Positions 1 through 12,051 of a DNA stretch of 64,000 nt are shown one piece after another. Position 1 is the stretch's first letter; every line of letters starts with the position of its first letter. The DNA lies in the NCBI GenBank assembly GCA_000469685.2, contig LS997564.1, positions 9,475,591 through 9,539,590 on the forward strand, written 5' to 3'. Made by a program: the position numbers and the translations under genes. The notes beneath the pieces are model-generated. The model saw nothing but the letters and a program-made list of their open reading frames with translations, was not told the DNA's origin and made no database searches. The DNA comes from Haemonchus contortus. Its lineage: Eukaryota; Nematoda; Chromadorea; Rhabditida; Trichostrongylidae.

Positions 1-735
1 CATGGGTTTTCCTCCCACAAGTATCCAGAGAGTCTGATTTATTGAATTTCTTAGTGGAGTTGTCATATCTAGTTCTCCATCCTGATTAGAACCAGTAACT
101 ATTATCTGAAAATGTAAGCTCCGATGTCTTCAAAAAAAAAATGAGGAGGAAAACGTATTCGGCGATTGTCATTCACCCCAGAATCGCTTATACTTCTTTC
201 CAAAACCTTTTTCTATGCTTCCGATCCAAAAGCCAGCATGGGACTATCCGATCATGGGAAACTTGCTTCGTTTAATTTACTAATTCTTTTTCATCATCTT
301 TCTTCGATTTCATTTTTTCGTTTCTTCTTTTCTTTTCGTGAGCTGTCTAGTCAAAAGTCCTCCATAGGAAAAGGGATTCGGTGAAGCCCAGTTCATACCT
401 CCAACCGTTTTGGATGCATGCTTTTTTCAAAAAGGGTAGGAACCATGGGAACCATTGGGGGGGGGGGGGGGGGGTGGGGGTGATGCGTGACATAAAGGAG
501 CCCGGGATAGTTGTTCTTTGAGATAGGTGCCAGGTTTGTCCAAACTCATTTCACTCCCCTTGTTTCGAGGGTATTGTACTGAAGATTCGTTCGGGTAGCT
601 CCAAAGTGGTACCCAACAAGAGCAGCTATTTCTGAGATTTGTGCCGCAGAAATTTTTGATTTGGGCCCTGAAAGGCTCAATTCCTTTCAGCATCTATGCT
701 TTGCATCTGTTTTTTGAAATCTTTGCTGATCTATA
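1..735. other. Intergenic, no gene recognised
   Basis: I see no convincing gene. Short open frames here match nothing I recognise. A pure G run of 18 bases lies at 457-474, followed by more G-rich sequence. The right edge is the TA dinucleotide (734-735) flanking the Tc1-like element. Confidence 0.5.
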
Positions 736-2313
736 CAGTGCGTTTCATAATTATAAGGTCAGCCCAGATTTTTGCGATTCCGGAGAAAGCAGCCAGAATG
801 GAATTTTTCGGCAAACACTGGTAGATTCCTCGTCACAATGTACCTCCGTACTCAAATTTTGGTCGCAATATCCTTCACCTCAAATTTTTTACGAATTTTT
901 TAAAGATAGTGTCGGCTTTTGCACCGTTTCATAATTATAAGGTCACCCTGAGAAAGTAAATGATTTATCAATGTTAATGGCATATGTACAACAGTTAATA
1001 ATCTATAGCTCCTCCTCGTTTAAGAGCAACATCAAAGAGCCCGTGTGACATACTAGAAACTAGGTTAGATGTTCCTCTCCATGCTCTCCATGCTTCGATA
1101 ACTGCCCGTTTCAGCTCTTCTGTGCCCTGGAACTGACGGTTATTCGCATAAACCTGTCTGACTATTATACCCCCAGATATGTTCCATCGGATTGAGATCG
1201 GAACTGCAGGCTGGCCAAGGCAGGACGCTTATTTATTGGCATTGTAGCCACTCATCCGCTGCACGGCTCACATGAATGGAGGAGTTGTCTTGTTGAAAGA
1301 CATAGTTGAGGTGACGGCGATGGCATAGAAAGGGTACTAGGTGATGCTCCAAGACCTTCTGGTAATCCTTGCAATACATACTGCAGCTCACGACAGGTAG
1401 ATAAAACACGACATCATTGCAGAATGCACCCCACACCATAGACTTCCTCCACCGAAATTGCGACGGCTGAAGTAGGCTGGTTCCTTCCTCAAGTCGCGTT
1501 AGTATCGCTTGTTTCCGTCAGATTGAATTTCTTTTCATCCGAAAAGACGACCTGAGTAGGAATTATTCAGCTCAATGGTGAGATTTCGATGCAGATCTAC
1601 CTTTGCCCAATCTCTCCCTAGGTTCATCTTTGCACATCCGAGTCGAGCCTCTCTGTGGCGATCGGTTATTCGTGGCATCTTCTCCATTGCTTGCCTGGTG
1701 ATGTTCTCGCATCCTCTCACTGCTCTCCAGACTGTAGTTTTCGACACAGGGAGGTTTAATTCCGATCGGATCTGGTTCAAGGAGGACGTATTGTTGGAAA
1801 CAGTCCTCAGAATTTTCCGCTCGTCACGGGTAGTAATCTTTCATGGGTGTCCACAGTCGGTGTTATATCTAACGACATGAGGACTCTCTAGAAATCTCCA
1901 AATGGACCAAGGGGATCTCTCTATTTGCCTGGAAATGGCTCGTGTACGGAGCCCACCTTCATGATGAGCCTTCTCATCGGAGGAAAGCAGATGACCACGA
2001 GCCATGTTGACAGTCAGGTTTAGAAATGCCTTTGCTACACATGCTTACCTTTACAAGTATCTTCAAACACGAAATTTCCTCTCCTCCATGAATAATTGTT
2101 CACTTTCTCAGGGTGACCTTATAATTATGAAACGGTGCAAAAACCGATAAACTGTTCTAAAAAAGTTCAGAAGAATGCAGCAGCGGCTAAGAAACGGATA
2201 CCTAGGTTATTCGTGCTGGGGAATCTGTTCATGATGCTAGGAAAAATCGTTAATGATTACTTTTTTCGAGAGTGCAAAAATTGAGGGTGACCTTATAATT
2301 ATGAAACGCACTG
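736..2313 (-). mobile_element. Tc1-like DNA transposon with doubled terminal inverted repeats
   Basis: This is a 1578-bp element flanked by TA on both sides (734-735 and 2314-2315), as expected for Tc1/mariner target duplication. It begins CAGTGCGTTTCATAATTATA and ends with the complement, so the outer inverted repeats are near 736-765 and 2285-2313. A second, inner pair of almost the same sequence lies at 922-957 and 2102-2138, and is a near-perfect inverted match including a shared CTGAGAAAG extension. This IR/DR architecture (two repeats per end) is known from Sleeping Beauty-type Tc1 elements. The interior carries a decayed minus-strand transposase. Confidence in the family is high from the ends plus the DDE motifs. 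Confidence 0.9.
995..2005 (-). pseudogene. Decayed Tc1-family DD34E transposase
   Basis: The minus strand reads from an ATG at 2003-2005 to a stop at 995-997. N-terminal helix-turn-helix-like sequence is followed by pieces of the DDE catalytic core: FSDEKKFN (first D, near 1550), FQQDNSSIH (second D, near 1300) and SDLNPMEHIWG (catalytic E, near 1185). A GT...AG interval of about 50 bp before VVFSDEKK looks like a retained small intron, as in nematode Tc1 genes. The frame is broken by an in-frame TGA near 1842 and by at least two frameshifts (before the VWGAFC segment and after the HIWG segment). The catalytic residues survive but no intact product can be made, so this copy is non-autonomous today. 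Confidence 0.85.
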
Positions 2314-2315
2314 TA

Positions 2316-5300
2316 CTGAGTTGCTAAACATCTTTTAAGCGGTCGTAATTTTTCAAGTTCAATCTGCCCAATGGTCGATTGCAGTTGCACACCCTTGACC
2401 GGTGTGGACTGTGGACTTTGTTCCCAGTGAGCTGATTGATGAGCAAAGTCCGTCGAATTGCACATTAACTTTCCTTTTTGTCTCTTTGTTTTTTTTTTGC
2501 CTCTACATAATCGATTCCTTTCTTGAATGACATTATTCTCTACTCTGTCCCTCTCCCTTGAAAAGAGGTTTGCTAATTTGGGGTCGTACAACTCATCAAA
2601 GCCGTCCAGAATCTCGATGCACGACTAACTACCGGGCTTATGTGAGTTGTCACATACTCAGATGATTCAGTGAAGAAACACTCATTGAACTCTCTTTACA
2701 TCCTTAATAATGAAGTGCAAAACATAGAAATAATAAAGACTACATGACTACAATTACTGTTACAGTTTGTTTGAAGAACGTGTTCTGGAGTTTGCGATGG
2801 GGGTGGAGAAATCAGGAATCAGACAGGAAAGAAGCATCCTTTCGAAGCACCAGTGTTCATGCTCGCGCCTTGAATAAGCCCGGATTGCTTTGGTCCTGAC
2901 AGCGAACATCCTGTAAAAAAAGCGCAGAATCTGTCGAGGGCAACATTCTTCTGTAGTTCAACGCACGAAATCGTCTGTACAGTTCAAACTTGCCGTGCAA
3001 ACAATTCATTGATTCCCGAAGTTGATTTGCTGGCAATGTGTGCTCAAGGATATCTTATGCAGAAGGTCCAACTCCGTTGTAGGCGCTTCTGATTCGGAGT
3101 GGGAGACAATGAGCGCTCTATCCTATCAAATTCCGAGCGTTCCATAGTCCGCACTGTGAACATTCCAACCCCAATTTGGTTAAGGTCTACTTTACAGAAA
3201 CAGTACGGCCATATTAAGTAATGTCTCTGTGGTCCTACTGATTTCAATTGGTTAGAAAATCCCATTGGTCCTTTCCTTTGCACCCGGCAATGACGGATAA
3301 GTGTTAATTACAACTTGGCAGATTGTTCTCATGTTCGGATTCTCCATCTGGTGAATCTCCATGCACCGTTTCTTCATTGCAAGGCCTTCAGACGTCCTTC
3401 AGATGTGATGATTAACTCTCACTGGAATCCTTAACTGACTGATCAAACCGATCAAGGGAGAGGCCTCATCAAAACAAAGGAAGGCCTATGAAGCTGATTG
3501 CAACTTCGTGTTCTGCTACGACATCGGTTACACCACAGCCCTTCCCACTTTCAGGGCAACAAGAAGAGGCCTAAAATAGCTGCTATTCGGCACAACATTC
3601 TGTTGTTCAACTGTGGTCGTTCTTCCCATACATTTGCCTGTTCAAAAGGACCGCTTAAGAGTACAGGGCAGTTTGGTGGAAAAAGTTATCGAAAGTTTTC
3701 GACAGAATAGACCCTCCTGGTCAATTGCACCATCACGGACGGTTCAAATCAAATCGATGTCGGCCCGTGCTCGCGCAACTTCGCAGTTCGGTGATTTTTT
3801 TTTGACACTTCACTTTTCTCAATCTTTTCCTGTATTCTGGTTTTATTCCAGTTTTTCAAACCTTCAGACCGTCTACCCCTTCATCCACCATGCGAATTAG
3901 AAATTCTGTGGTGTTCCCAATAAGTCTTTTCTAGAACTATCATGATGTCAGCGAAACGTTCCACCTCATAATCAGCACTTGAATGGCCAGCTCTAGAATA
4001 TTCTGCTCCCTTTCCTACTTTTCTGTCCCTACTTTACAGCGCATTTCATTTACTCGAGCACTGATCGGAAAAATGCTCATTTCACGTTGGAATCTATTAG
4101 TCTGCCTTCAAAATTGCCTATTGATTCGGGTTTCTGTCTGTTGTTCGTAGCTCCTATTAATTGTTGGTTTCCATTTCAGAATGGGTCAATTCCAGTCACT
4201 CCGATGTTCGAAAGGAAGTATCTGCGTCAAAGGTGAGATTTTCCGTCGTAGGCGTGATTTCTTGAATTTCTTCATGAGTTGTCATCGTCCCTTTCAGGCT
4301 TTTTATATCATAGGCTACTATTCCCACACGCTGCGCTGATCGTGATGTCGTTTGACAAAACAGGAAAGGTTTGCTCATCCACATTCTTTTTTTCCAATTC
4401 TTCGTTATTCGAATTATTTTGTGGCTTTTCGAAGACATTATTTTGATGCTCTTTTTTCAGATGGAATATCCTCATTCTGGAACCATTCCAAACATGGAGA
4501 ATGGTTGAAAGACGACTTTAAGAATGGAAAAATTGTGTTTTTCTCAGAGAAAAAGTAGGTTCAACAGCAACAGTTGCTGCTGTTGGTTACCACAATATCA
4601 AAGTTGCTGCTCTAGGAAGCACTGGACAAGGCACGAGTCGATGGGCAAAGCAACACGACGACACCTATTCAAAACGAGGATTTTTTAAGCTGAACCCAGC
4701 TTCGCGAAATTTTTAGGCCGCTTCCACACTTTTGAATGTTCGATCAGCGCCCTTTTTTTGTAGGAGAGGAAGAGGGGGCCTGAGTTTTTCAGCAAACCAG
4801 CTCATATTTTTGATATTTGATGAAAGGTCTTCATAGACTTTTCGAAAATGATCGGGTGTTTGAAAGTGGTAGAGGCTTCGATTCTATTTTGTGGAAATTG
4901 GGTGAATATACTGGGCGCACTGCAAATGATGGGCAACTTAGCGAGCTCCAGTGCATTCCCATTGGTTGCGTCGTGGCTGAGGAAGTGAGCGACCCACCAA
5001 TGAGAATATGCTAAGTTCGCTAGGTTTGACCATCTATTTGTAGTGTGCTCGGCTCAGATTCTTGGGCTTTCCCCTTAATGTTGCAGAGCTGACTGCAATC
5101 TTCTGACTGAGACCGTCGGAGTACACTTGATGAGCAAGCGATCACTACCAATAGGCAACTGGTTCACAATCACTCAACGAACTCTTCAACGGCACACACT
5201 ACCGCATTGACCGGGCCATGTGAAGGCGCAGGAACCGACGAGGAAGGAGAACTGGATCGCAAACCTCGGTGGCACTGTAGTCGGTGCCAAGTGAGTGATA

Positions 5301-5440
5301 GTTCTGGTCCTTTTTGTGTAGGAATGTTCTTGTCATGGAGGAAACTGAGTAGTTCTGGCAGCGGTCGTTACACACGTGGTGATCAGAATTCAGTACATTG
5401 GGCACTTGAAGGAAAACCCTTGTAAAAACCTTCCGTCTTC
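2316..5440. other. Intergenic/repeat-derived sequence with isolated exon-like pieces
   Basis: No gene can be assembled. Two stretches look exon-like in isolation: about 4181-4231 (AG before, GTGAG after) and 4462-4555 (TTTTTCAG before, open frame ending at GTAGG). Their frames do not join to anything I recognise. A short hairpin of CAACAGCA against TGCTGTTG lies at 4562-4585. Confidence 0.35.
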
Positions 5441-5490
5441 AGAAAACATGAAAATACTACGGAGACGAGTCTACTTCTATCGACGAAGCT

Positions 5491-6190
5491 GTCGTGACGC
5501 GGTCCGAACGGGGACCAGAAGTAAGACATGATAACGTTCCTATATAGTGCCCAACTTTCCATTGCACCGATTCAGGTTAACTCTGTCCCCATTTGAACCG
5601 GCTCTCTCCCTCTTTCCGAGCGGGCTCTCGCCAATACTCATGCAGCTGTGTATCCCGAGTTCGAGTTCTTTCGTTCTCTGGCGCAAGAAGATTCTGAGAA
5701 CTTATGGCTGGCGTCATTCCAGATCAGCGCTTCTGTCGTGAGGCGATCCGAACATGGATCAGAAGTATGTCATGATTTACTTCTTCTATGATGCCAACTT
5801 TTCCAATGCAATCAATTCAGGTGGACGCCGCCTCTATCTGAATTGGCCAGCCCATTTTCTCTATAAATGGCTTTTCGTCATACTCATGCAGCTCTTCAAT
5901 CCGATTCCAGTCCTTTCATCTGCGAGAACGGATATGTGTAGGACTGCGAGGATGGTCAACTTAGTTCGACACTCATGTCGTGAGGCGATCCAAACAGGAA
6001 TCAGAAGTAAGCCGTGACTAATGAAGATTCTACAGTGTCCACTTTTTCAATGAACTCGATTCAGGTTGACACCGTCTCCACCTGGACCGACCCATTTTCT
6101 CTCTACATAGATGGTTCGACTACTCCACCCGATCTTTTCGACTTCTACTACACTTCGATCCAATTGGGGATCAGTGGTATGTCTCAGTTC
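5491..6190 (+). repeat. Tandem array of about 242-bp units (3 full-length plus 1 partial)
   Basis: The marker string GTCGTGAGGCGATCC (with variants) recurs at 5491, 5735 and 5977, a period of 244 and 242 bp. A truncated fourth copy is near 6147. Each unit contains the marker, GGATCAGAAGTA, then a stretch ending GATTCAG|GTTGAC and a CCCATTTTCTCT segment. The AG and GTAAG edges look like splice sites, as if exon-intron units had been duplicated. The open frame differs from unit to unit (each has stops in the frames that are open in the others), so a single tandem-exon protein is not supported. A weaker match to the marker occurs near 7064-7090. Confidence 0.75.
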
Positions 6191-6309
6191 AGCGTGCTTT
6201 CCAAATTTGCTTCTAAGTGCTCCATAATATCAATCCGAAATCGATAGTGGATGATGTTACATCCTATGACATTGATTTGCTTGGAATCGATTTGTTTTGA
6301 TCGCTTCAG

Positions 6310-6549
6310 GTCGGAGCTGGAGTCGTTCTAACAAATCGAGAAAAGTGTTCTCCATCTAAACTTGGTGCAGTCCGACCACATAGCAAGAAGGAGAACTCTA
6401 TTAACCTGCGGCCAGCGGAGGATATGAATATGAGACGACTGAACGAACGTGGATGGAGAAGAATAGCTGCATCCTACACGGGCTCTGCGACTGGAAGGAG
6501 TAGCGAAAAGGAGGAGAAGAAAAGGAAGAATATGATCGGACGTTGTTGA
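6310..6549 (+). CDS. Possible terminal exon of an unrecognised gene
   Basis: There is an 80-codon open stretch that starts exactly at a good acceptor (CGCTTCAG) and ends at TGA (6547-6549). The encoded 79 residues are basic and low in hydrophobics, with a lysine/glutamate-rich tail (EKEEKKRKN), and resemble no family I know. It lies just downstream of the 242-bp tandem array, whose units also have splice-like edges, so it may be the 3' exon of a decayed or unusual gene. It could equally be a chance open frame. I chose the frame only because it is open from the acceptor to the stop. Confidence 0.2.
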   Translation, partial: VGAGVVLTNREKCSPSKLGAVRPHSKKENSINLRPAEDMNMRRLNERGWRRIAASYTGSATGRSSEKEEKKRKNMIGRC

Positions 6550-8400
6550 CGGGGCCACCAACCTGATTTGCCGCCAGGAATCCTGGTGAGTAGACTTGGT
6601 TCTTTCCGTCAGAAAACTTTTCGGTTTTCGTTGGTGTCAGAATCTCGCATGTATTGAAATTTCATCTTTGAAAGTTTTTCTGAGTCTGGAAAGGAGGTGG
6701 TTAAGGGGAGAAAGTTTATGAATTCTGAGGTTCCTGGGGTTTTTTTGGGAACATTGATTCCGCTCGACAACAAGTTGGCCGTTCAAATTTTCGTAGGGAT
6801 TTCCTTGTTTTCTGGCAAAGCAAAACTGCAGCGTCAAGAGCGAATCAGTCCTTAGGCTTGCATTGAATTGCACGGATAGTGAAGTCAAACCGGAGATATC
6901 AGAAAGGGGACTCAGAGTGCTCAAACAAACAACTTTACGCGCACTTGATCCACTGCCTGAACGAGAAAAGGATGGAGGCAAAAGATTGAATTATCCATAA
7001 ATAACGGACTTAGTTCAGGTCGCCGTCCCGACTGCTCAGCAATAAGCGGTCGCCTATCCTTTTCAAGGGCGATCCGATCGGGGATCGAGGGTATGCACAC
7101 TCGTCATTCATTGGTCCTGCTTCTCCTGTTCGCTTATAACAGCAGATTTAGATAGGCCATGTCGTCCGCAAAGAAACCCCTTGTACCCGATTGCCACGTC
7201 GTTCCTGATATCCATCTGATATCCATCTAAACCACGACGTCCAGTGAAGATCAAGGAAGCAGTAAAGGAAACGATCGCCCAGAACCAGGGTCAGACACTC
7301 ACTGCAAACTTTGTTTGTTCCTTCAGGCTGATCAATAGCATGTTTTCACCTTTTCAGTGTTGATAAGCATTTTAAAATGACCGTTGCTGGCCATTCTACA
7401 ACACCACCCAGAAAGCAGCACTGTCGTCAAGGGGAACTGGTACAGGGCAATTGAAGGGCGGCGGGGGAATCCCCCTTGTTAGCGGTTCGGCCTTAGGAAA
7501 TTGTAAGCTTTTTTCGGCTTCCTTTGTTATACAAATTCAACAAGGTATCCTAAACATTTTCCAGATGAGCCACTCATCGTAAAGAAGAGAATCCAGCATG
7601 GACGACGTCCTCGATGGATTTTAATGTTTTTTGTTTTAGTGTGGGGGTAACGGGTAGGAATGGGTGCTTTATTAGGGCACTTATAAGCTTTTTTAGGTCA
7701 TTTTTAGGTTTAATTTCTTTTTTGCTTGTTTTTTAGGTCATTCTTTCTTGTTTTTGCTTTTTGTAGTGTCTAACTGCGCTTTAAATTCATTAGGGCCGCC
7801 TAGGTAGGCGAATTCCTGGCTATTCAATAATCCAGGTCTGGCAACGCAAAGTTACTGCCTTTCTAATCCTAAAATCACACCAAAAATAGCATAATGCTGC
7901 ATTTCGGCAAACAAAAAACAAAACAAACATTTCGGTAAAATCCAACTCATTCAGAATTTAATTGTTTTCATTCATGTGTACATAATCATGTGTAATTTAA
8001 ACTTTGAAAGTTGGTTGCTTTTCCCCAATATGGGATCTTTTGACTCAAATTTTTCTTGTTTTGGGAAGGATCGCATTTCTTCACAATTTTCGGGATCTTC
8101 TTTATTTTGAACTATTTTTATTCTACCTCTTGTTGCTAAACTTTTGCCAACCAAAAACCATTCAAAAGCAGTTGCTGTAAATTTTAACAAAACGGTGAAG
8201 TTTTGCGTTGTTGAAAATCTGGATTGGAGAATAGTGGCCAAGGAATGCGCGCAATTTCGTTGGGTGGGGGGAGTACTGCACTTGATAGTAACTTATTTTA
8301 GTAAGCGCCCATTTCTATCAGTCACCCATCCCACCCTAAGTTTTCCGCCATAAGGCAGAAGGCCGTGTACTTTCTGAAGAGTTCGACCCTTCCATATTGA
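6550..8400. other. Intergenic, no gene recognised
   Basis: I see nothing assignable. A T-rich, low-complexity stretch with repeated TTTTTAGG motifs spans about 7620-7760. A 114-codon minus-strand open frame at 6637-6981 has no recognisable domain. Confidence 0.4.
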
Positions 8401-8408
8401 ATCCCTGC

Positions 8409-8858
8409 GCTTTGTTTCCTGCCGATGGACTCGACTTATCGAGGTCCATGGGTCGGTGTGGCTTGGCGTGCTGGAGGTTTTCTTCTTGGGCAACCCTTTT
8501 TCGGTGTGCCGAGACGGCTCATTAGCAGCGATGTTCGCGGAAGTTGTGCCCCTGAGGCAATCGCTTCGGAGAGGTGCATTCCTCAAGGTCTAGAGATGCA
8601 ACCGGCACCGTGGGAGATAGCATTCGTCTTTATGCCATTTGCAGTGATCAGTCCATGTATTGGGTCGGTTCTCGCAGGAGCAACATGTGTTACGGGGACG
8701 CGATATTCATTCTCTGATCTGCAAACGGAGAGGACAGGATACGATACTTCTCACCTGCAGCTTTCGTTCCATCGCTGCGCTACTTCTAACACGATCCTGG
8801 AGAGGCATTGCTCTACAGATGTAAGCGATCGGCGGTGCGATGCCAGCATAGATGGTCC
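8409..8858 (+). repeat. Dispersed repeat family A, copy 1
   Basis: About 450 bp match, in opposite orientation, the segment at 14137-14612. Shared landmarks in order are CCGATGGACTCGACTT, a GGCGTGC segment, GCCATTTG followed by a GATCxATxCATG segment, then the CTCTACAGATGTAAGCG end. Translating both copies on the equivalent strand gives similar peptides (for example HGLITANGIKT here and HGLIATNGIKT there), although this copy has stops. That suggests either a formerly coding repeat or simply good DNA conservation. The family is not one I can name. Confidence 0.75.
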
Positions 8859-9994
8859 CTTTCGGAAGTCGTGGTAGTAACCGCCTTCTTGGTGTATATT
8901 CTTGGGCATTTTCGAAGTCTTGCCATGGCGAACGGTGGCTAGATTCTTTGACCAACTGCGAGCTCTTCATATGGACGGTGAAAGGAAGGAGTCGGATCTC
9001 GAATGATACATGCCTGTGGAAGTTGGAGGGACTCACCTGTGAAGCAGAACCTGTGGATTCGAAGACTGTCGCCTTATGTTCAGGTATTTCCTCAATTTCA
9101 AGATAGTTTTTTTCTGGAATTATGTTCACCGATCTGGACAACTTTGTAGAAAGTGAGGAAAAAGATTTGGTCAAATATGGGGTGCTGTTAAGTGCTTCAG
9201 TTTCTTTCGGATTTCAAGCAGTCTTTATAAAATTTGTAGAGGAGCACCGAGATTTAGCGATAACTCTTGCTTCGAGATCGTTTTTAGCTTTCTTAAGAAG
9301 TTTTTTCCCGTTCGGATTTATTGTTGCTTTATAATAAGCATATAACGAAATTAACGAAATTCCTCATGCTCAGGAAAAGTCATGCACACTCCAGCAGAAG
9401 TGATATGCTCGAAGGCTAGTTTTTTCGAGACCGAGCGCACACCGGGAGGGAGGGGTAGTTTCCTTCTCTATTCCAAAACAAAAAAAACTATTTGGTGGTG
9501 TGACCTCCTTTTCTCCTTTTATGTTAATTTGCGTCAGATCTGCTTTCGCGAAAACATTTGAAAATGGCAAAAAGCTAGATGCTTCAGCTTATCCCAGAAG
9601 GTAAATACCAAGTAGTTATGGGAGGTCAGCGGCTCTAGGCTTTTGCTGAAATAGTGATTTGGCAACCTTAGCTTCTCGACCTATTACACTTGACCAACTG
9701 GTAATCTCCTCGGTATTTTACTCTTTTGTTGTGCCCTCCTCTGTGGCTATCCTTGAGAATTTCGTGGTCTTGCGGACAGAACCTCAGTCGTTTTCAGGGT
9801 CGCCTAGGTTTGTCCTTGAAGAGAATAATTGAAACTCCTTGTGAAGACTCTTCAGATGCAACTCGTCATTTTCCAGCTGTTTCTTCCTCTATTTCATCGA
9901 ACCTTTCCGAGAGATCACTAGCTTTGCTAGCTGTGTTTTTACAGAGGCTGTGGGAGGGGAAGTCCGTAGTGGCAGGACAGAGTTGTATAGGAAC
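8859..9994. other. Intergenic, no gene recognised
   Basis: No gene can be supported. Overlapping open frames on both strands (up to 155 codons at 8707-9174, minus) run partly through repeat copy A and have no recognised domain. Confidence 0.4.
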
Positions 9995-10790
9995 TTCTTT
10001 GACGAGGATAGAGATTTCATGTTCACCTCATTTATCCTAGTTACTCCATCACTAAATCCTCCATCATTGGATAAGTGCTTTTTGTTGCTCCTGTAGGTGT
10101 TCACATGCAACTTTCGAGTCATTCTATGACCCTACTTCTAGATATGATGAGGGCTGGCTTATCTTTGAAAAAGTTCGGGGTCTCGATTCATTCTGTGGGT
10201 CTTCTTGAATAGTAGTAATTACCTTTGTACGTTTTGAGGAACATTAACGATATCGGTCAATGTTCTTTTTCATAACTGGGACTGTCTGGGAGAGCGAAGA
10301 TCAATAGAAAGTCGTCCTATTGATCCACCAACTGCCCACCCACCATCCCTCCCTGGCCGGGTTTTCGCAGGGCTTATGCGGTGAACAATGGGAGAGAAAA
10401 TCGTAGGTTCAGGATCTATCGTATCGGAGGTCGTATAAGGTCTTTTTGAGAAGGCTGGAAATTCATGTTAACCTTATTTAACCCAGTTACTCTATCACTA
10501 AACCCTCCATCGCTATATAACTGCTTTTTGAGGTTCCTGTAGTTGTTTACATGCAACTTGCAAGCCATGCTATAACCCTACTTCTGAATTTGATGTGGGC
10601 TAGCCTAGGTTTGAAAGGTTCGGGGGTGGTCGCAATTTATCTTGTGCTCCTTCTTTAATAGCAGTAATCAACCTTAAGTATTTTTGTGGAATAGAAACTA
10701 TAAGTGTTTTTTTCTGCAACTGAGCCTGCCTGGGAGAGGAAGGATCAATAGGGGGTCGTCTTATTGATCAACAAACTGCCTGTCCAACCA
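9995..10790 (+). repeat. Direct tandem duplication, about 446-bp period
   Basis: The segment from about 9995 to 10345 is repeated at about 10441 to 10790. Landmarks occur at a constant offset of about 446 bp: AGTTACTCCATCACTAAATC versus AGTTACTCTATCACTAAACC, the CATGCAACTT segment, the TATGACCCTACTTCT segment, and the GATCAATAG...GTCGTC...TTGATC segment. The copies have diverged by many substitutions, so the duplication is old. A roughly 100-bp spacer between them includes sequence absent from the second unit's end. No coding content is evident. Confidence 0.8.
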
Positions 10791-12051
10791 CCCTTCACCA
10801 TGAAGGGGAACATGGCCAAACAAGTGGTTCAATTTCTTCTCAGACAGATATCAACTAGAAACCGGAACATAGGAAATTTGTTTTCAAGAAAGTGTTAGCG
10901 AAATCGAAGCAAGACACAAAAATCGCTCCAAAAAACTTAGAAATTTTCGAAGAGAAGTGCTGGTAGGCTTTTTTTTTGTTCTCTACTACGAATCGGTTTA
11001 ATGTTTGGTTTTATCGAAGCTGCACAAACTTTGTTACGTGACCGGCTATAGTTTTCAATGTTCGTTACGGAATGCGCTCCCTCTTACCATACTTTACTCA
11101 AGGGCACAAAAAGCACCCATTATTTAGCACCGTGTGATTAATCAGTAAACAAATGTAAGGGTTGAACCGAACTAGTATACTTGCGGCGAAAAACCCAAAA
11201 AAGTGCAATAAATACTAAAAGATTGAGCACTCCCGGTAGCGGGTTGCGTATGGGTTCGTTGTTCCACTAGGGTACGTTGTTTTGATGCTTACAGCGTGGT
11301 CCCACCAGGCAGCGCCATCTCGAGTGGGTCTCTGACGGCAGTCGGCGGGTTTTGAACCATGAATGTGCTTTTCTTTAGCCCTCTTCAGATGCAGCCATGC
11401 CCCGATGTCTCCTAGGACCTTAAAATTTATTCCCGATAGGTAATCAGCGGAACCCATTCTTTGTCTAGTTGGTGTCTCCAACTGAATGTATTCTGTGTGC
11501 ACCCAATGCTATCTTTCAGCTCAGAAGCTCGATTTCTTTGGGGGGGGGGGGGGGGGGGGGGTCTAGGCAACAGTAAAACGAATCTCATTCTTTCCTAATA
11601 AACTCGTTTACTGGTTTGGAATCTGGACGGTTAAGTTTTCGAAGAACCTATTTTTTATAAACCACTTCATGGCAAACCTTGGTATTCTACGTAAGATCGA
11701 CAATTCCTTACATATTTGGGTCTAAACGGTGTATAGGTGTTCTATTAAACTGTTCCGTATGCATTTCTGGAGAAAAGAATAATTCGATGAGAGGGTATTT
11801 TAGCTATACAAAAGTTGTGAATGCACTATACGCATCCCTTCATCAGCATCAAATGCTTGCCAGTATGCCAAGTGCATGGCGCTTTCCAAGGCGACTCTTC
11901 ACAAACGTTAAAATATAATTTTGTCGAGCTCGAGAAATGGCTTTTAAGTTTGTGCAGCTTCTATGAAACTTTACATTAAACCGACTCATAATTAAAAGCG
12001 AAAAGGGAAGAATCAGCTCGTTCAGTATTTCTCGATTCTCGAGGATAGGTA
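10791..12051. other. Intergenic, with a 22-base G run
   Basis: No gene is recognised. A pure G run of 22 bases spans 11540-11561. The sequence at about 11212-11500 contains GGGTTTTGAACCATGAATG, reminiscent of a tRNA-derived B box, but I cannot prove it. Confidence 0.4.

Noticed and set aside
8707..9174. 155-codon minus-strand ORF as a gene
   Set aside because: Its C-terminal third is repeat A and the rest matches nothing; no supported exon structure.
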